Shown piece after piece: positions 9,578-18,904 of a stretch of 51,849 nt of DNA. The stretch is from Akkermansia muciniphila (lineage in GTDB: Bacteria; Verrucomicrobiota; Verrucomicrobiia; Verrucomicrobiales; Akkermansiaceae). Numbering within the stretch: position 1 is the stretch's first letter; each line of letters opens with the position of its first letter. The notes under the pieces are model-generated. The model did no database searches and had not been told where the DNA came from. It worked only from the letters and a program-made list of their open reading frames with translations. Made by a program: the position numbers and the translations under genes. The stretch is from positions 1 through 51,849 of the forward strand of contig CAMAYN010000003.1 in NCBI GenBank assembly GCA_945862285.1, written 5' to 3'.

Positions 9578-10627
9578 ATGTCCCATCCTCCGCCAAATCC
9601 AATTCCTTCCAAACCACCGCTCGGTCTCTTCGGCGGTAACGTTCTCGTGGCAGCACCTACAAGTTGGGACGAGGCTTGCTTTTCGGCACCTGCTGTTCGC
9701 GCTATTCGCGCGGCGAGGCCAACCTGCACATTAGGTGTCGTATGCCCCGCAGAACAGACGGACTATTGGAAAAGCTTCGCAAAAATGGATCGCGTCATCA
9801 GCTACGGAGCAGGTACTTCCTATCGGGAAATGCTGCGCGAACAATCACAGAGCAAGATCATTTGGGAGAGTGCCATTCTGTGGGAAAAGAATGATGGTGC
9901 AGAGCTAGCTGTAGATTTGAAAGTTCGACAACGCCTCGGCTATCCCGCCAAGGATCTAAAAAAATGGCTTACAGATGAAGTCATCGTCGATCCCATCCAT
10001 GGCGCACCAGAACACCGTGTACAGCATTATTTACGGTTCATGGATCGATTGAAGATCCCGGTGAATTTGCCACAGCTTTTTCAACCAGTAGCCATTGTTC
10101 CCTCAAGCCAAAAAAAGGGAATCATCATTTCCCCCGAATCTGACTACGGCACAACGTATGAATGGAGCGAAGAAAAATGGATTGAATTGATCAACATCAT
10201 TCGCGAAAAAATCGATACCACTATCACGTTAGTAAGCCATCCAACATCGAAAACTCGGCTTGCAGAACGCATCGCCCAGAGCGTACCAGACATTATGTTA
10301 ACACCATTGCAAAACGTTGGCGGCGCGCTGCCTTTAGCAGCGAGTCAAGCCATGGCGATTTGTGCGGATTCTTCACTTTCCCATGTCGCCGCACATGCCG
10401 GAGCGACAGTCGTAACATTGTTTGGACCAGGTGATCCCAATTGGCGCAGGCCACTAGGTCGGCAACATGCTGTCGTGCGCCGCAAAGTGGAATGTAGTCC
10501 GTGCCTACTTGCCAAATGCCCCATGGATCTTCGTTGCCAAAAAGAACTTTCGGTAGCGCATGTTGCCATGATGATTTTGGCGAAATACGATGAGATACAT
10601 AGCGAAATGATTGGGAAAATCAAATGA
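9578..10627 (+). CDS. glycosyltransferase family 9 (ADP-heptose:LPS heptosyltransferase-like)
   Basis: NVLVAAPTSWDEACFSAPAVRAIRAARP...AICADSSLSHVAAHAGATVVTLFGPGDPNWRRPLG; typical GT9 layout. Confidence 0.88.
   Translation: MSHPPPNPIPSKPPLGLFGGNVLVAAPTSWDEACFSAPAVRAIRAARPTCTLGVVCPAEQTDYWKSFAKMDRVISYGAGTSYREMLREQSQSKIIWESAILWEKNDGAELAVDLKVRQRLGYPAKDLKKWLTDEVIVDPIHGAPEHRVQHYLRFMDRLKIPVNLPQLFQPVAIVPSSQKKGIIISPESDYGTTYEWSEEKWIELINIIREKIDTTITLVSHPTSKTRLAERIAQSVPDIMLTPLQNVGGALPLAASQAMAICADSSLSHVAAHAGATVVTLFGPGDPNWRRPLGRQHAVVRRKVECSPCLLAKCPMDLRCQKELSVAHVAMMILAKYDEIHSEMIGKIK
10484..10627 (+). repeat. left copy of a direct repeat of about 143 bp (3' end of the GT9 gene)
   Basis: AATGTAGTCCGTGCCTACTTGCCAAATGCCCCATGGATCTTCGTTGCC... 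recurs at 41525-41667 in the same orientation, about 90% identical by manual alignment. Confidence 0.93.
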
Positions 10628-10898
10628 CAAAAAATGCAGCGGTGCGCGAAATTCACGCTCTCAAAGTCGCCAGAATCATCGCCACCCGCGCCGATTTTCA
10701 ATTGCATCGGCCAAGAAAAATCGTGGGAATTCCCCGCATAGGTTCTAAAGCTGTGGCAATTTTCGAATTAACCATCGACATGCAGAATCGACAAACTATT
10801 TTCCCCTTGCACCACTTTTCCATAGAGCAAAGTCCATCGTTCTTGGTGTTGCCTCTTTTTCTTCTCCATGATCATCACAACCTCAGTCCCTATTTCTT

Positions 10899-12125
10899 AT
10901 GACATTCGAAATTAACAACCGCACCTATTCCCTGCCGCCAAACCCCATTGCCGTCATCTGTCTCGATGGCTGCGCCGATGAATACCTCTCCACGGCCATG
11001 GTTCTTGGGAAAATGCCCCGTCTAACAGAAATGATTCGCCACGGCTGGCGGGGCTTTGCTCGTGGAGCATTGCCCTCATTCACCAATGTCAACAATACTA
11101 GCATCGTCACCGGCGTGTCGCCCCGCATTCATGGAATTTGTGGGAATTTTTTCCTCAATCCTGAAACCGGCGAGGAGGTCATGATGAATGGCCCAGAATT
11201 TCGCCGTTGCAGCACCATCCTTACCGCTGCAGCAGACGCCGGGCGCAAAGTTGCTTTCATCACCGCTAAGGAAAAGCTCCGCACTGTTCTCGGCGATGGC
11301 GTGGTAGAACGCGGTGGCATGGTTTTCTCCTCAGAAAAAATCAACGAAGCCCGCAAGGAAACGCATGGGATCGATGACGCCGTCGCCATCATCGGCAAGC
11401 CGCAACCAGAAATCTACTCCGGGGATGCTTCCATCTACGTCCTCGAAGCCGGTGCCGCTCTCGCCGAGCAAGGCGTTGCTGATTTCCTCTTCCTCTCGAC
11501 CACGGATTTCATGCAACACAAATTCGCGCCGGATGCCCCAGAAATCCTTGATTTTCATGAAAAAATCGATGCCGCCATCGGCCGCCTACTCGACGCTGGT
11601 TGCACCGTGGCACTCACTGCAGACCATGGCATGAATGCGAAAAATGATGCGCAGGGAAATCCGAAAGTGATCTTTGTAGAATCCTTGCTACATGAAAAAT
11701 TTGGCGAAAATCTCCGCGTCATTTGTCCCATTACTGATCCATACGTCGTCCATCACGGCGCTTTAGGTTCGCTGGTAATGGTGCATTTGGATGATGTCAC
11801 GCAGCGCGAACAAATAGCTACCTACTTATCTGGGCTGGACGGCATTACCGAGGTCCATACGCGGGAGCAAGCCGTTGAAAGATTAGAACTTGCCGCTGAC
11901 CGCATTGGTGATTTGGTCGTGCTCTCTGGGCGCGATGTCGTCGCGGGGAAATCTCCCGAACATCACGATCTCAGCGTTCTCCATGGAGGACTACGCTCCC
12001 ACGGCGGAAGATACGAAGAAATGGTGCCGCTCATCGTTTCCAAGCCACTCACCCCCGCACTCCGCCGCCTCGCCGAGGGCGACCCGCGGAACTTTGATGT
12101 CTTCTACTTCGCCTGTAATCTATAA
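10899..12125 (+). CDS. phnA: phosphonoacetate hydrolase (alkaline phosphatase superfamily)
   Basis: VICLDGCADEYLSTAM...PSFTNVNNTSIVTGVSPRIHGICGNFFLNPETGEEVMM; ADHGMN; HHG; followed by a phnY-like gene. Confidence 0.9.
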   Translation: MTFEINNRTYSLPPNPIAVICLDGCADEYLSTAMVLGKMPRLTEMIRHGWRGFARGALPSFTNVNNTSIVTGVSPRIHGICGNFFLNPETGEEVMMNGPEFRRCSTILTAAADAGRKVAFITAKEKLRTVLGDGVVERGGMVFSSEKINEARKETHGIDDAVAIIGKPQPEIYSGDASIYVLEAGAALAEQGVADFLFLSTTDFMQHKFAPDAPEILDFHEKIDAAIGRLLDAGCTVALTADHGMNAKNDAQGNPKVIFVESLLHEKFGENLRVICPITDPYVVHHGALGSLVMVHLDDVTQREQIATYLSGLDGITEVHTREQAVERLELAADRIGDLVVLSGRDVVAGKSPEHHDLSVLHGGLRSHGGRYEEMVPLIVSKPLTPALRRLAEGDPRNFDVFYFACNL

Positions 12126-12150
12126 TCACCAGCTCACCTCCCGCACGCTC

Positions 12151-13581
12151 ATGTCATGGTCTCCGCTCCACCGCCCCGCCTACATCGCGGGCCAGCCTGT
12201 CGATACAGGGAAATCTCTTGAAGTTCGCTACCCTTACGATGGTTCATTGACTGGGACAGCCGCCATCATCGGACGTGAGCACTTAGAGGCCGCCATCCGT
12301 GCCGCGCTCGCTCCCACCAATCAAGCGCTGAGTCGCTACGAACGCTCCTGCATTTTACGTAAAGCCGCAGCGCTCCTTACCGCCCGACGCGAGGAATTTG
12401 CCCGCCTCATCACCCGCGAAACGGGCTTGTGTCTGCGTGAAACACGATATGAAACCACCCGCACCTCCGATGTCCTAGACTTCGCCGCCATGGAAGCCCT
12501 GCGCGATGATGGACAAGTCTATTCCTGCGACATCAGTCCCATGGGAAAGTCCCGCCGAATCATCACCACCCGCTACCCCGTCAATCTCGTAGCCGCCATC
12601 ACGCCCTTCAATCACCCGCTCAACCAAGTCGCCCACAAACTAGCACCAGCGATAGCCGCAGGCGCACCCGTAATTCTCAAGCCCTCGGAACGCACTCCGC
12701 TCACGGCTCTGACCTTAGCTGAACTTCTCTACGAGGCGGGGCTCCCCGGCTGGATGCTTTCCATGTTCATCGGTGCGCTCGATGAGGTCATACAGCCGAT
12801 GATCGAAGACCCTCGCACAGAAGTTGTCACCTTCACTGGTTCGGTAGAAATCGGCAAATCCATTGCCAGAAGTGCCGGTTACAAAAAACTCTGCCTTGAA
12901 CTTGGCGGAAATTCCCCACTGATCGTGCTCGCGGATGCCGATCTCGAGCTCGCCGCCCGACTCGCATGCGAAGGCTCATTTCGGAACTCTGGGCAACGCT
13001 GCACCGCCGTAAAACGCATCCTCGTAGTCCCAGAAGTCCTCGAAGCCTTTACCAAAAAATTCGTAGAACTCGCCAAAACCTATCACGTCGGCGATCCAGA
13101 ACAGGAACAAACCATCGTCGGCACCGTGATATCAGAAGACTCGGCAAAATTGCTAGAACGACGAGTGCATGATGCCGTCGCCATGGGGGCTCGCGTCTTG
13201 TTAGGAGGTAGGCGCAATGGTGCTTTACTAGAGCCTACCATTCTCACCGATGTGCCACGGGAAGCGGAAGTCGTAGCGGAAGAAAGCTTCGGCCCCTTGG
13301 CACCGATCATTGCGATCAAAGACCTCGACGATGCCATCGCCTATTACAATTCCGGCAGATTCGGTTTAAGCAGCGCGATTGTCACCAACGATCTTGCCGC
13401 AGCGATGAAAGCGGCAAAGGAACTTAAAACAGGCACCACCAATATCAATGAAGTCCCAGGATACCGTCTCGAACACACTCCCTTTGGTGGTGTGCGAGAT
13501 TCAGGACTCGGAATCAAAGAAGGCGTCACGGAAGCAATGAAATTCTTTTCCCACACCAAAACCTTTTCGTTTCCGTGGTAG
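12151..13581 (+). CDS. phnY: phosphonoacetaldehyde dehydrogenase (aldehyde dehydrogenase superfamily)
   Basis: MSWSPLHRPAYIAGQPVDTG..., VTFTGSVEIGKS, LELGGNSPLIV, SGQRCTAVKR; 25 nt after phnA. The ORF-track start at 11890 overlaps phnA and is unlikely. Confidence 0.87.
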   Translation: MSWSPLHRPAYIAGQPVDTGKSLEVRYPYDGSLTGTAAIIGREHLEAAIRAALAPTNQALSRYERSCILRKAAALLTARREEFARLITRETGLCLRETRYETTRTSDVLDFAAMEALRDDGQVYSCDISPMGKSRRIITTRYPVNLVAAITPFNHPLNQVAHKLAPAIAAGAPVILKPSERTPLTALTLAELLYEAGLPGWMLSMFIGALDEVIQPMIEDPRTEVVTFTGSVEIGKSIARSAGYKKLCLELGGNSPLIVLADADLELAARLACEGSFRNSGQRCTAVKRILVVPEVLEAFTKKFVELAKTYHVGDPEQEQTIVGTVISEDSAKLLERRVHDAVAMGARVLLGGRRNGALLEPTILTDVPREAEVVAEESFGPLAPIIAIKDLDDAIAYYNSGRFGLSSAIVTNDLAAAMKAAKELKTGTTNINEVPGYRLEHTPFGGVRDSGLGIKEGVTEAMKFFSHTKTFSFPW

Positions 13582-13712
13582 AGTGAGATTTTTACCTCAA
13601 ACGATGAGTATTTTACCTTAAACAATGCCTTTTCTATTCATGAAGGCGATTTTCAACGCTTGACTGGAAGTGATTCGCTGGGCTGGGCGGATGAAATCCG
13701 TCGCCACGATAG

Positions 13713-13750
13713 AAAAACCCCGATGCTGTTACCAACATCGGGGTCTATTG
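13713..13750. terminator. intrinsic terminator hairpin CCCCGATG-N10-CATCGGGG, probably bidirectional
   Basis: 8-bp GC-rich stem; minus-strand reading continues GGGGTTTTTC, plus-strand reading continues TCTATTGTTTTG; lies between convergent phnY and the autotransporter gene. Confidence 0.8.
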
Positions 13751-13784
13751 TTTTGTTCAGGTTATTGTTATCGCAGAGCAAAAA

Positions 13785-16700
13785 TTACGCTTGTTTGCGG
13801 CGGCGGCTGAGCAGGCCGAGGCCTACGAGTCCGCCGATGAGCAAGTTGGATGCTTCAGGAACAGCAGTCCAAGTGAGGGTGCTGCCAGTGATGGAGAATC
13901 TTCCTCTATCCGCAACGAGACCATTCGACGCTACATCAGTGCCGCTGAACGTTGAAAAGATGCCCTCGTAAGATTTATTGAAAACATCTGTCCATTGCTT
14001 GGTGCTTGCCCAGAATGAATCCGAATAGGGTGTGCTTGAGGTAATGTTAAAGGTAGCACCAGAACCAGTAAGCGTTCCACCGACGATAACTTGATCGTAA
14101 ACAGGTGTTTCTCCCGTGGTGATTTCCCACTGGAAAACCGAGCCGGGGTTGTAGGCAAGATCACCAGTTACGTTTTGTGTGCCTGGGCTATTGCCAGGAG
14201 CGTGTGTGCCACTCACAGTCACGTTTCCGCCGATTGTGCCAGAGCCGCCAAGAGTTGCACCAGAATCCACAGTGAAGGCACTGGTGCCCGTGCTGCCGTT
14301 GACGATTAGAGAGCCAGCATTGATGGTGGTGGCTCCCGTGTAGGTGCTATCAGCTGTAAGAGTGGTGACACCACTGCCATTATGCAAAACAGCTCCAGAA
14401 CCTGAGATCGCATGATCAAAAATCAGGCTCTCGGTTCGATTGAAGTTGACTGTTCCGTTGTTTACTACCGTGGCCGATGTGCCATTAATGTCACCTGTGG
14501 CATTGGCATTGCCGAATTGCAAGGTGGCATCTGTCGCGATCGTCACGCGTGCAATGTCTAGTGCATTCTCCGCACGTAGCGTGCCCGCATCGATAAATAT
14601 ATCGTCGAGTTTATCCGTAGTGCCGGTAATGACGAGGGTTCCCGTTCCTTGTTTGCGGAACGTATCATTTCCTCCAGCACCAGAAGATCCATCATCTCCT
14701 AAAATCGCCCCAGCAATCGTTCCAGTGAAGCCTTGGGTATCGATTCCGATGAAATTATCGATGACGAGTTGGCGTCCCGAATCGAGGGTGATGTTATCAG
14801 CACCGAAGATCAGCCTGTCAACGGCAGCGTCCGCACCGTCGAGGTAGATGTCACCACCCGCTACGCCCAGCGCACCATTGCTGGTGAATTCTAATCCGCC
14901 CACATCGAGGTCAATGGTGTAGGCAACAGTACCCGCAGTATTTCGCGCACTATTCGCTGGCGCGATAGTACCACTAAAGTTATTACTAGAGTTAGTCAAT
15001 TTGATGGTAAATGCCCCCTGCTTCTCAAAGGAAACAAGAGCGGTATCGGAACCGTTGACGATCAATCCATCAAAGGTTGAATTTTCTGTTGGCTCCACAG
15101 CGATCCGAGCGGTTGTAGCGGCGGCGTTGTTGGTTACCGTTCCTGTTCCGAGTAGGCTACCGATGCCTTCGTTAAATCCGTTAAGATCTAAGATACCAGA
15201 GGAGTTAATTGTCACAGTCGCAGACCCGGCGACCAAACCGTTATCAACGGTTCCAGGTCTTAGTGTGCCAGCATTGATAATGAAGTTACCAGAGTGTCCA
15301 TTTCCTTGTAGAACCAGAGTGCCGGAACCATCTTTCGTGAGGGTTCCGGAACCAGTCATGGTGTTGTTGAGTGTGAGAGTCGTGCCACTAGCTGTGTTGA
15401 TCGTGCCGTTGGTAGCTCCTACGTTCACTGCGCGTCCTGCGTCATCGATGGCAAATGTCGCGGTTGATTCTAGTGTGCCGCCGTTTAAAACGACGTTGCC
15501 ACCAGCGAGTCCGCCAAGGTTCGACTCACTACCAACACTCACAGTTCCAGCATTGATAGTGGTGATGCCAGTGTAATCGTTGTTGGTGGAAATGGTGAGT
15601 TTGCCAGTCCCCGACTTAGTGAGTCCGGTAGCACCACTGATCTTACCACTGCCGCTGAATGTGTAATCATTGCTTGCGTTCACAACCACAGATTCGGGGA
15701 GTGCCGTAGCTGTCAAATCAACGGTAAAGTTCGTAGCAGTATCATCGAATAATATCGTGTCAGTATCGATAAAATTGGTTGCCGTGCCTGCGGTGACGAG
15801 TTGCCAGTTATTTGTGCCGCCTACACCAGCAGATGAACCAAGATCCCATGTGGTGTTGGTGCTTCCTGTCCATTTCACCGAATCTGTCCCTGTGATCTCG
15901 ACATCAATTTTTGTATTTGTGGTGTCATAGACAAGTGATCCGAGTGTACGACCTTGCAAGCTAAGACCAAATCCAGAACTGATGCCCGTTCCCGTATAGT
16001 CAATGAGGGTGTATAAACCATTAGCCATAGGCTGCGCATTCGTGAACCGTAGCGTTGGCGTCCCTGCTGTGACCAAACCATCGGTGCCACTGACGATCAT
16101 TAATGGAGCAGTGCTCACCGTAGCGGAATCGATTTCGAAGTGCAGCGTGGAAGTGCCAGAGAGATTGACGCTGGGAGCGGTAAAGCTAGCATCTCCAATG
16201 CCGCCATTAACGATAAGTGAAGTGCCAGCGGAGCTGACGTAGTTACGCGTAGAGCTGACTGGGTTGACGCGCAGACCTCCTGCCGTGATGTTCGTATTGC
16301 CCGTGCCTCCAAGAGCACCAGTAAAGGATACGGTACCTGCACCAAGTTTCGATAAGGTGCCATCGCCAGAAAGAGCGCCGCTTAAGGTAAGGTTAGCATT
16401 TGCGTTGGTGACATTGATGCTGCCGCCGCCTGCATTAACAGCAAATGTTCCAGCTCGACTGGCAGAGGTGCCTTGGTATTCAAAAATGCCTGATGTGCTT
16501 GCTGATCCTAAGGTTACGTTCGCAGTTCCCAAATTCCCAGCACCCTCCATGGCAATGGTTCCTTCTTGAATATTGAGCCCACCAGTAGTCGTGCTAATTG
16601 ACGCATTTCCCGTGACGCTTACTGTTCCTACAGTAGTCTTGTTAATGGCAGCAGCGCCTCCGACATTGCGGGCACTTGCGCCACTGCCTGTCAGTATTCC

Positions 16701-17423
16701 ACTCGTCCAAGATTGGGCAGAAGTACCACTCGACGAGGTCGATCCCTGCTCGAGGTCAATGGTGCCGCCTTGAAGATGAAAGCCTCCAAATGTTTCTCCT
16801 TCTTCAAAAACCACTAGTCCTCCCGTATTCACGGTGATGTAAGTGGAGTTTGGTAAATTCGGATCACCAGTCGTATTTTCTCCGAACTGATAGGTACCAC
16901 CGTTGTTGACCACGATGGAGGAGGGTCTGAATTCGGTTGTTGCGTTGGTGGTGGCTCGATTGATGAATGTGCCTGCGTTGATATTGAGAATGCCGGTAAA
17001 GCCTGTGTTATTGCTGTCGTGGATAAAGGTTCCGCTGCCTATTTTAGTGACAGTCGCACTACCAGCCATGCGCCCTGTAAATAGCGCGATTCCGGTTATG
17101 TCGAGCGTTGGATTTGTTCCGCCAAAAGTCAGAGTATTGGATGTAGAAGAAGCGGCAATCGTGACTGTGCCAGAACCGGTATTGTTAACCGTAATTTTGT
17201 TCAGGTTGCGAGCACCAATGTTATTCGTTGCTGTGTAGGAAGTCGTTCCAGAAGCATTGAAGACGAGTTGAGTTGTCGTTGCACTGGCAGGCACGCCGGA
17301 TGGATCCCAGTTTCCTGCTGTGTTCCAGTTGCCCGTGGTAGTATTCCAAGTGGACTGGGCGAATGCAGAAGTTGATATGATGAGGAAGGTTGCGGTGTGT
17401 AAAAATCGAGTAGAACGTTTCAT
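13785..17423 (-). CDS. PEP-CTERM protein with autotransporter-associated beta-strand repeats
   Basis: Signal peptide; many NxGTLxxG / LTKSGTGKLTIS / GDTxINAGT repeats; C-terminus AVPEASNLLIGGLVGLGLLSRRRKQA. Confidence 0.92.
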   Translation of the reverse strand: MKRSTRFLHTATFLIISTSAFAQSTWNTTTGNWNTAGNWDPSGVPASATTTQLVFNASGTTSYTATNNIGARNLNKITVNNTGSGTVTIAASSTSNTLTFGGTNPTLDITGIALFTGRMAGSATVTKIGSGTFIHDSNNTGFTGILNINAGTFINRATTNATTEFRPSSIVVNNGGTYQFGENTTGDPNLPNSTYITVNTGGLVVFEEGETFGGFHLQGGTIDLEQGSTSSSGTSAQSWTSGILTGSGASARNVGGAAAINKTTVGTVSVTGNASISTTTGGLNIQEGTIAMEGAGNLGTANVTLGSASTSGIFEYQGTSASRAGTFAVNAGGGSINVTNANANLTLSGALSGDGTLSKLGAGTVSFTGALGGTGNTNITAGGLRVNPVSSTRNYVSSAGTSLIVNGGIGDASFTAPSVNLSGTSTLHFEIDSATVSTAPLMIVSGTDGLVTAGTPTLRFTNAQPMANGLYTLIDYTGTGISSGFGLSLQGRTLGSLVYDTTNTKIDVEITGTDSVKWTGSTNTTWDLGSSAGVGGTNNWQLVTAGTATNFIDTDTILFDDTATNFTVDLTATALPESVVVNASNDYTFSGSGKISGATGLTKSGTGKLTISTNNDYTGITTINAGTVSVGSESNLGGLAGGNVVLNGGTLESTATFAIDDAGRAVNVGATNGTINTASGTTLTLNNTMTGSGTLTKDGSGTLVLQGNGHSGNFIINAGTLRPGTVDNGLVAGSATVTINSSGILDLNGFNEGIGSLLGTGTVTNNAAATTARIAVEPTENSTFDGLIVNGSDTALVSFEKQGAFTIKLTNSSNNFSGTIAPANSARNTAGTVAYTIDLDVGGLEFTSNGALGVAGGDIYLDGADAAVDRLIFGADNITLDSGRQLVIDNFIGIDTQGFTGTIAGAILGDDGSSGAGGNDTFRKQGTGTLVITGTTDKLDDIFIDAGTLRAENALDIARVTIATDATLQFGNANATGDINGTSATVVNNGTVNFNRTESLIFDHAISGSGAVLHNGSGVTTLTADSTYTGATTINAGSLIVNGSTGTSAFTVDSGATLGGSGTIGGNVTVSGTHAPGNSPGTQNVTGDLAYNPGSVFQWEITTGETPVYDQVIVGGTLTGSGATFNITSSTPYSDSFWASTKQWTDVFNKSYEGIFSTFSGTDVASNGLVADRGRFSITGSTLTWTAVPEASNLLIGGLVGLGLLSRRRKQA

Positions 17424-17490
17424 ATAAGTTAGTGGATAAAATGTGGCGCACTCTATCTATATACTTTCATCAGCGTTACTAAACATTTCG

Positions 17491-17508
17491 TGTAACAATA
17501 GTGTCACA
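17491..17508. promoter_or_regulatory. TGTAACA-ATAG-TGTCACA element (Pho-box-like spacing), upstream of the autotransporter gene
   Basis: Two TGTNACA heptamers at 11-bp period, 68-85 bp upstream of the start codon; similar elements at 24442 and 37423. Confidence 0.5.
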
Positions 17509-17616
17509 CGGCAATTTCCCTAGGTGGGCCGAAATCTGAGATCGCTCTAGCCTTCGGCTCGGAAGAATTGATGCGGTGAGATGCCCTACTGCCGACACTG
17601 CACCGAGTGATGATCC

Positions 17617-17815
17617 GACATGCATGCTAGCACGACCTCGACATGCATGCTAGCACGACCCCGACATGCATGCTAGCACGATCCCGACATGCATGCTAGC
17701 ACGACCCCGACATGCATGCTAGCACGACCCCGACAAGCCGCAGGAGTGACCCCGACAAGCCGCAGGAGTGACCCCGACATGCATGCGGGAGTGACCCCGA
17801 CATGCATGCGGGAGT
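17617..17815. repeat. tandem minisatellite, 9 units of 22-23 bp in three subtypes
   Basis: 5x GACATGCATGCTAGCACGAYCYC, then 2x GACAAGCCGCAGGAGTGACCCC, then 2x GACATGCATGCGGGAGTGACCCC (last incomplete). Confidence 0.95.
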
Positions 17816-17911
17816 AAAATTCGCCTCGTCAGCCGCTCAAAAGCACCACCATCTACCTCGCGGAACGAGCCATCCTGCGCGATGCGAGTATATGTGTGCC
17901 TAAGAATTTTC

Positions 17912-18006
17912 ACCACGGATATCACGGATAAGAACTCATGCTTTGAAACATGATAAATAGAGCCCACGTCTTCCTCTTATCCGTGTCAATCCGTGCGATC
18001 CGTGGT
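17912..18006. repeat. imperfect inverted-repeat element (REP-like)
   Basis: ACCACGGATATCACGGATAAGA ... TCTTATCCGTGTCAATCCGTGCGATCCGTGGT; the arms are complementary apart from one extra ATCCGTG-type unit in the right arm. Confidence 0.8.
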
Positions 18007-18025
18007 AAAGAGACTCTTTCTCCCT

Positions 18026-18904
18026 TCAAGAATCGTGGGGCGGGGCTGGGACTTTTGCTAGGTTGGCTTCCTTGCGGCGGGTGGTTTCCTGAACGCGGGT
18101 TGCGTAGTCGGGGTTTTTTTTGCTCTTAGCGGGGAGGAGGGCGAGCAGAGCAAGGGCGGAATCACAGGCGGCGGCGGCTTCTTGGTGACGACCAGCTTTT
18201 TCTAGGACATCGGCGCGGCGAAGCGAGAGATCTACAGAGGGGTGGAAGCGGGCGGCGAGAGCATCAATGCGGCGCAAGGCGGAATCATAGCGCGTGAGTT
18301 GGACTTCGAGCTTGATGGCTTCGTATTGCAGCCCGCTAAGCATGCCGAGCTTGGCGAGACCTTGGTCGAGAAGGGAAATGGCGGCGGCGGCGTCTTCCGG
18401 TTCTGCACGATCACGCATCCACGCGGCACAGGTCAACACATCTGTGGGTGATGGTTTTGGTTCATCCGCGATGTGACGGCGCATGGCATTGATGGCGCTA
18501 TCCATTTCGCCGCATTCCGCCGCAATGATTCCTAAGTATTTCCAGCCAGAAGAGAAAGTAGGATGAGCGCTGGTGAGTGCCTGCGCCTTCGCTAAGGCAA
18601 TGGTGTGTTTTTTCTGGCAAAGATAGAGTTGTACATCGAGTAACAAGAATTGCGGCTGGTCTGGGTGACGGGAGAGGAGTTGTTCAACGATGGGACGTGC
18701 TTGATCTGGGTGACCTGTGTTAAGGAACAGTTCGGCTTTTTGCTTGAGCAGTGATGCATCGTTTGGGGACTCTTTGAGGTGCTCCTCAAGTTGTTGGAGC
18801 GTGTGGCTAGGATCTGGATGAGCGAGAAGCGATGCCATCAATAGAATATGAATGATGCAGCGGAGGATGATGTTCATGGCGGTGGGCTTGGATTGATTTC
18901 TCAA
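18026..18904 (-). CDS. tetratricopeptide-repeat secreted protein
   Basis: TPR-like helices (LLKQKAELFLNTGHPDQARPIVEQLLSRHPDQPQFLLLDVQLYL); signal peptide from the internal Met (MNIILRCIIHILLMASLLA). Confidence 0.7.
   Translation of the reverse strand: MRNQSKPTAMNIILRCIIHILLMASLLAHPDPSHTLQQLEEHLKESPNDASLLKQKAELFLNTGHPDQARPIVEQLLSRHPDQPQFLLLDVQLYLCQKKHTIALAKAQALTSAHPTFSSGWKYLGIIAAECGEMDSAINAMRRHIADEPKPSPTDVLTCAAWMRDRAEPEDAAAAISLLDQGLAKLGMLSGLQYEAIKLEVQLTRYDSALRRIDALAARFHPSVDLSLRRADVLEKAGRHQEAAAACDSALALLALLPAKSKKNPDYATRVQETTRRKEANLAKVPAPPHDS

Noticed and set aside
10624-10902. 92-aa ORF between the GT9 gene and phnA
   Set aside because: No recognisable family, low-complexity composition; probably intergenic.
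10899-12125. Considered EboF-type nucleotide pyrophosphatase, because an EboB-like gene is in the window
   Set aside because: Sequence motifs and adjacency to a phnY-type ALDH fit phosphonoacetate hydrolase better; it is also 7 kb away from the EboB-like gene.
11890-12150. N-terminal extension of the aldehyde dehydrogenase ORF
   Set aside because: It overlaps phnA in another frame and has no ALDH homology; a start at 12151 fits better.
14440-17238. Plus-strand Val/Pro-rich ORFs opposite the autotransporter gene
   Set aside because: Shadow ORFs of Gly/Thr-rich beta-strand repeats; no start context or family.
17617-17815. Possible CRISPR array (regularly repeated 22-23 bp units)
   Set aside because: The repeats are contiguous with no spacers, and no cas genes are nearby; it is a tandem minisatellite.
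17719-17967. 82-aa ORF encoding HACRGHSRMHVGVTPAACRGHSCGLSGSC
   Set aside because: The C-terminal half is simply translation of the minisatellite; no independent coding support.
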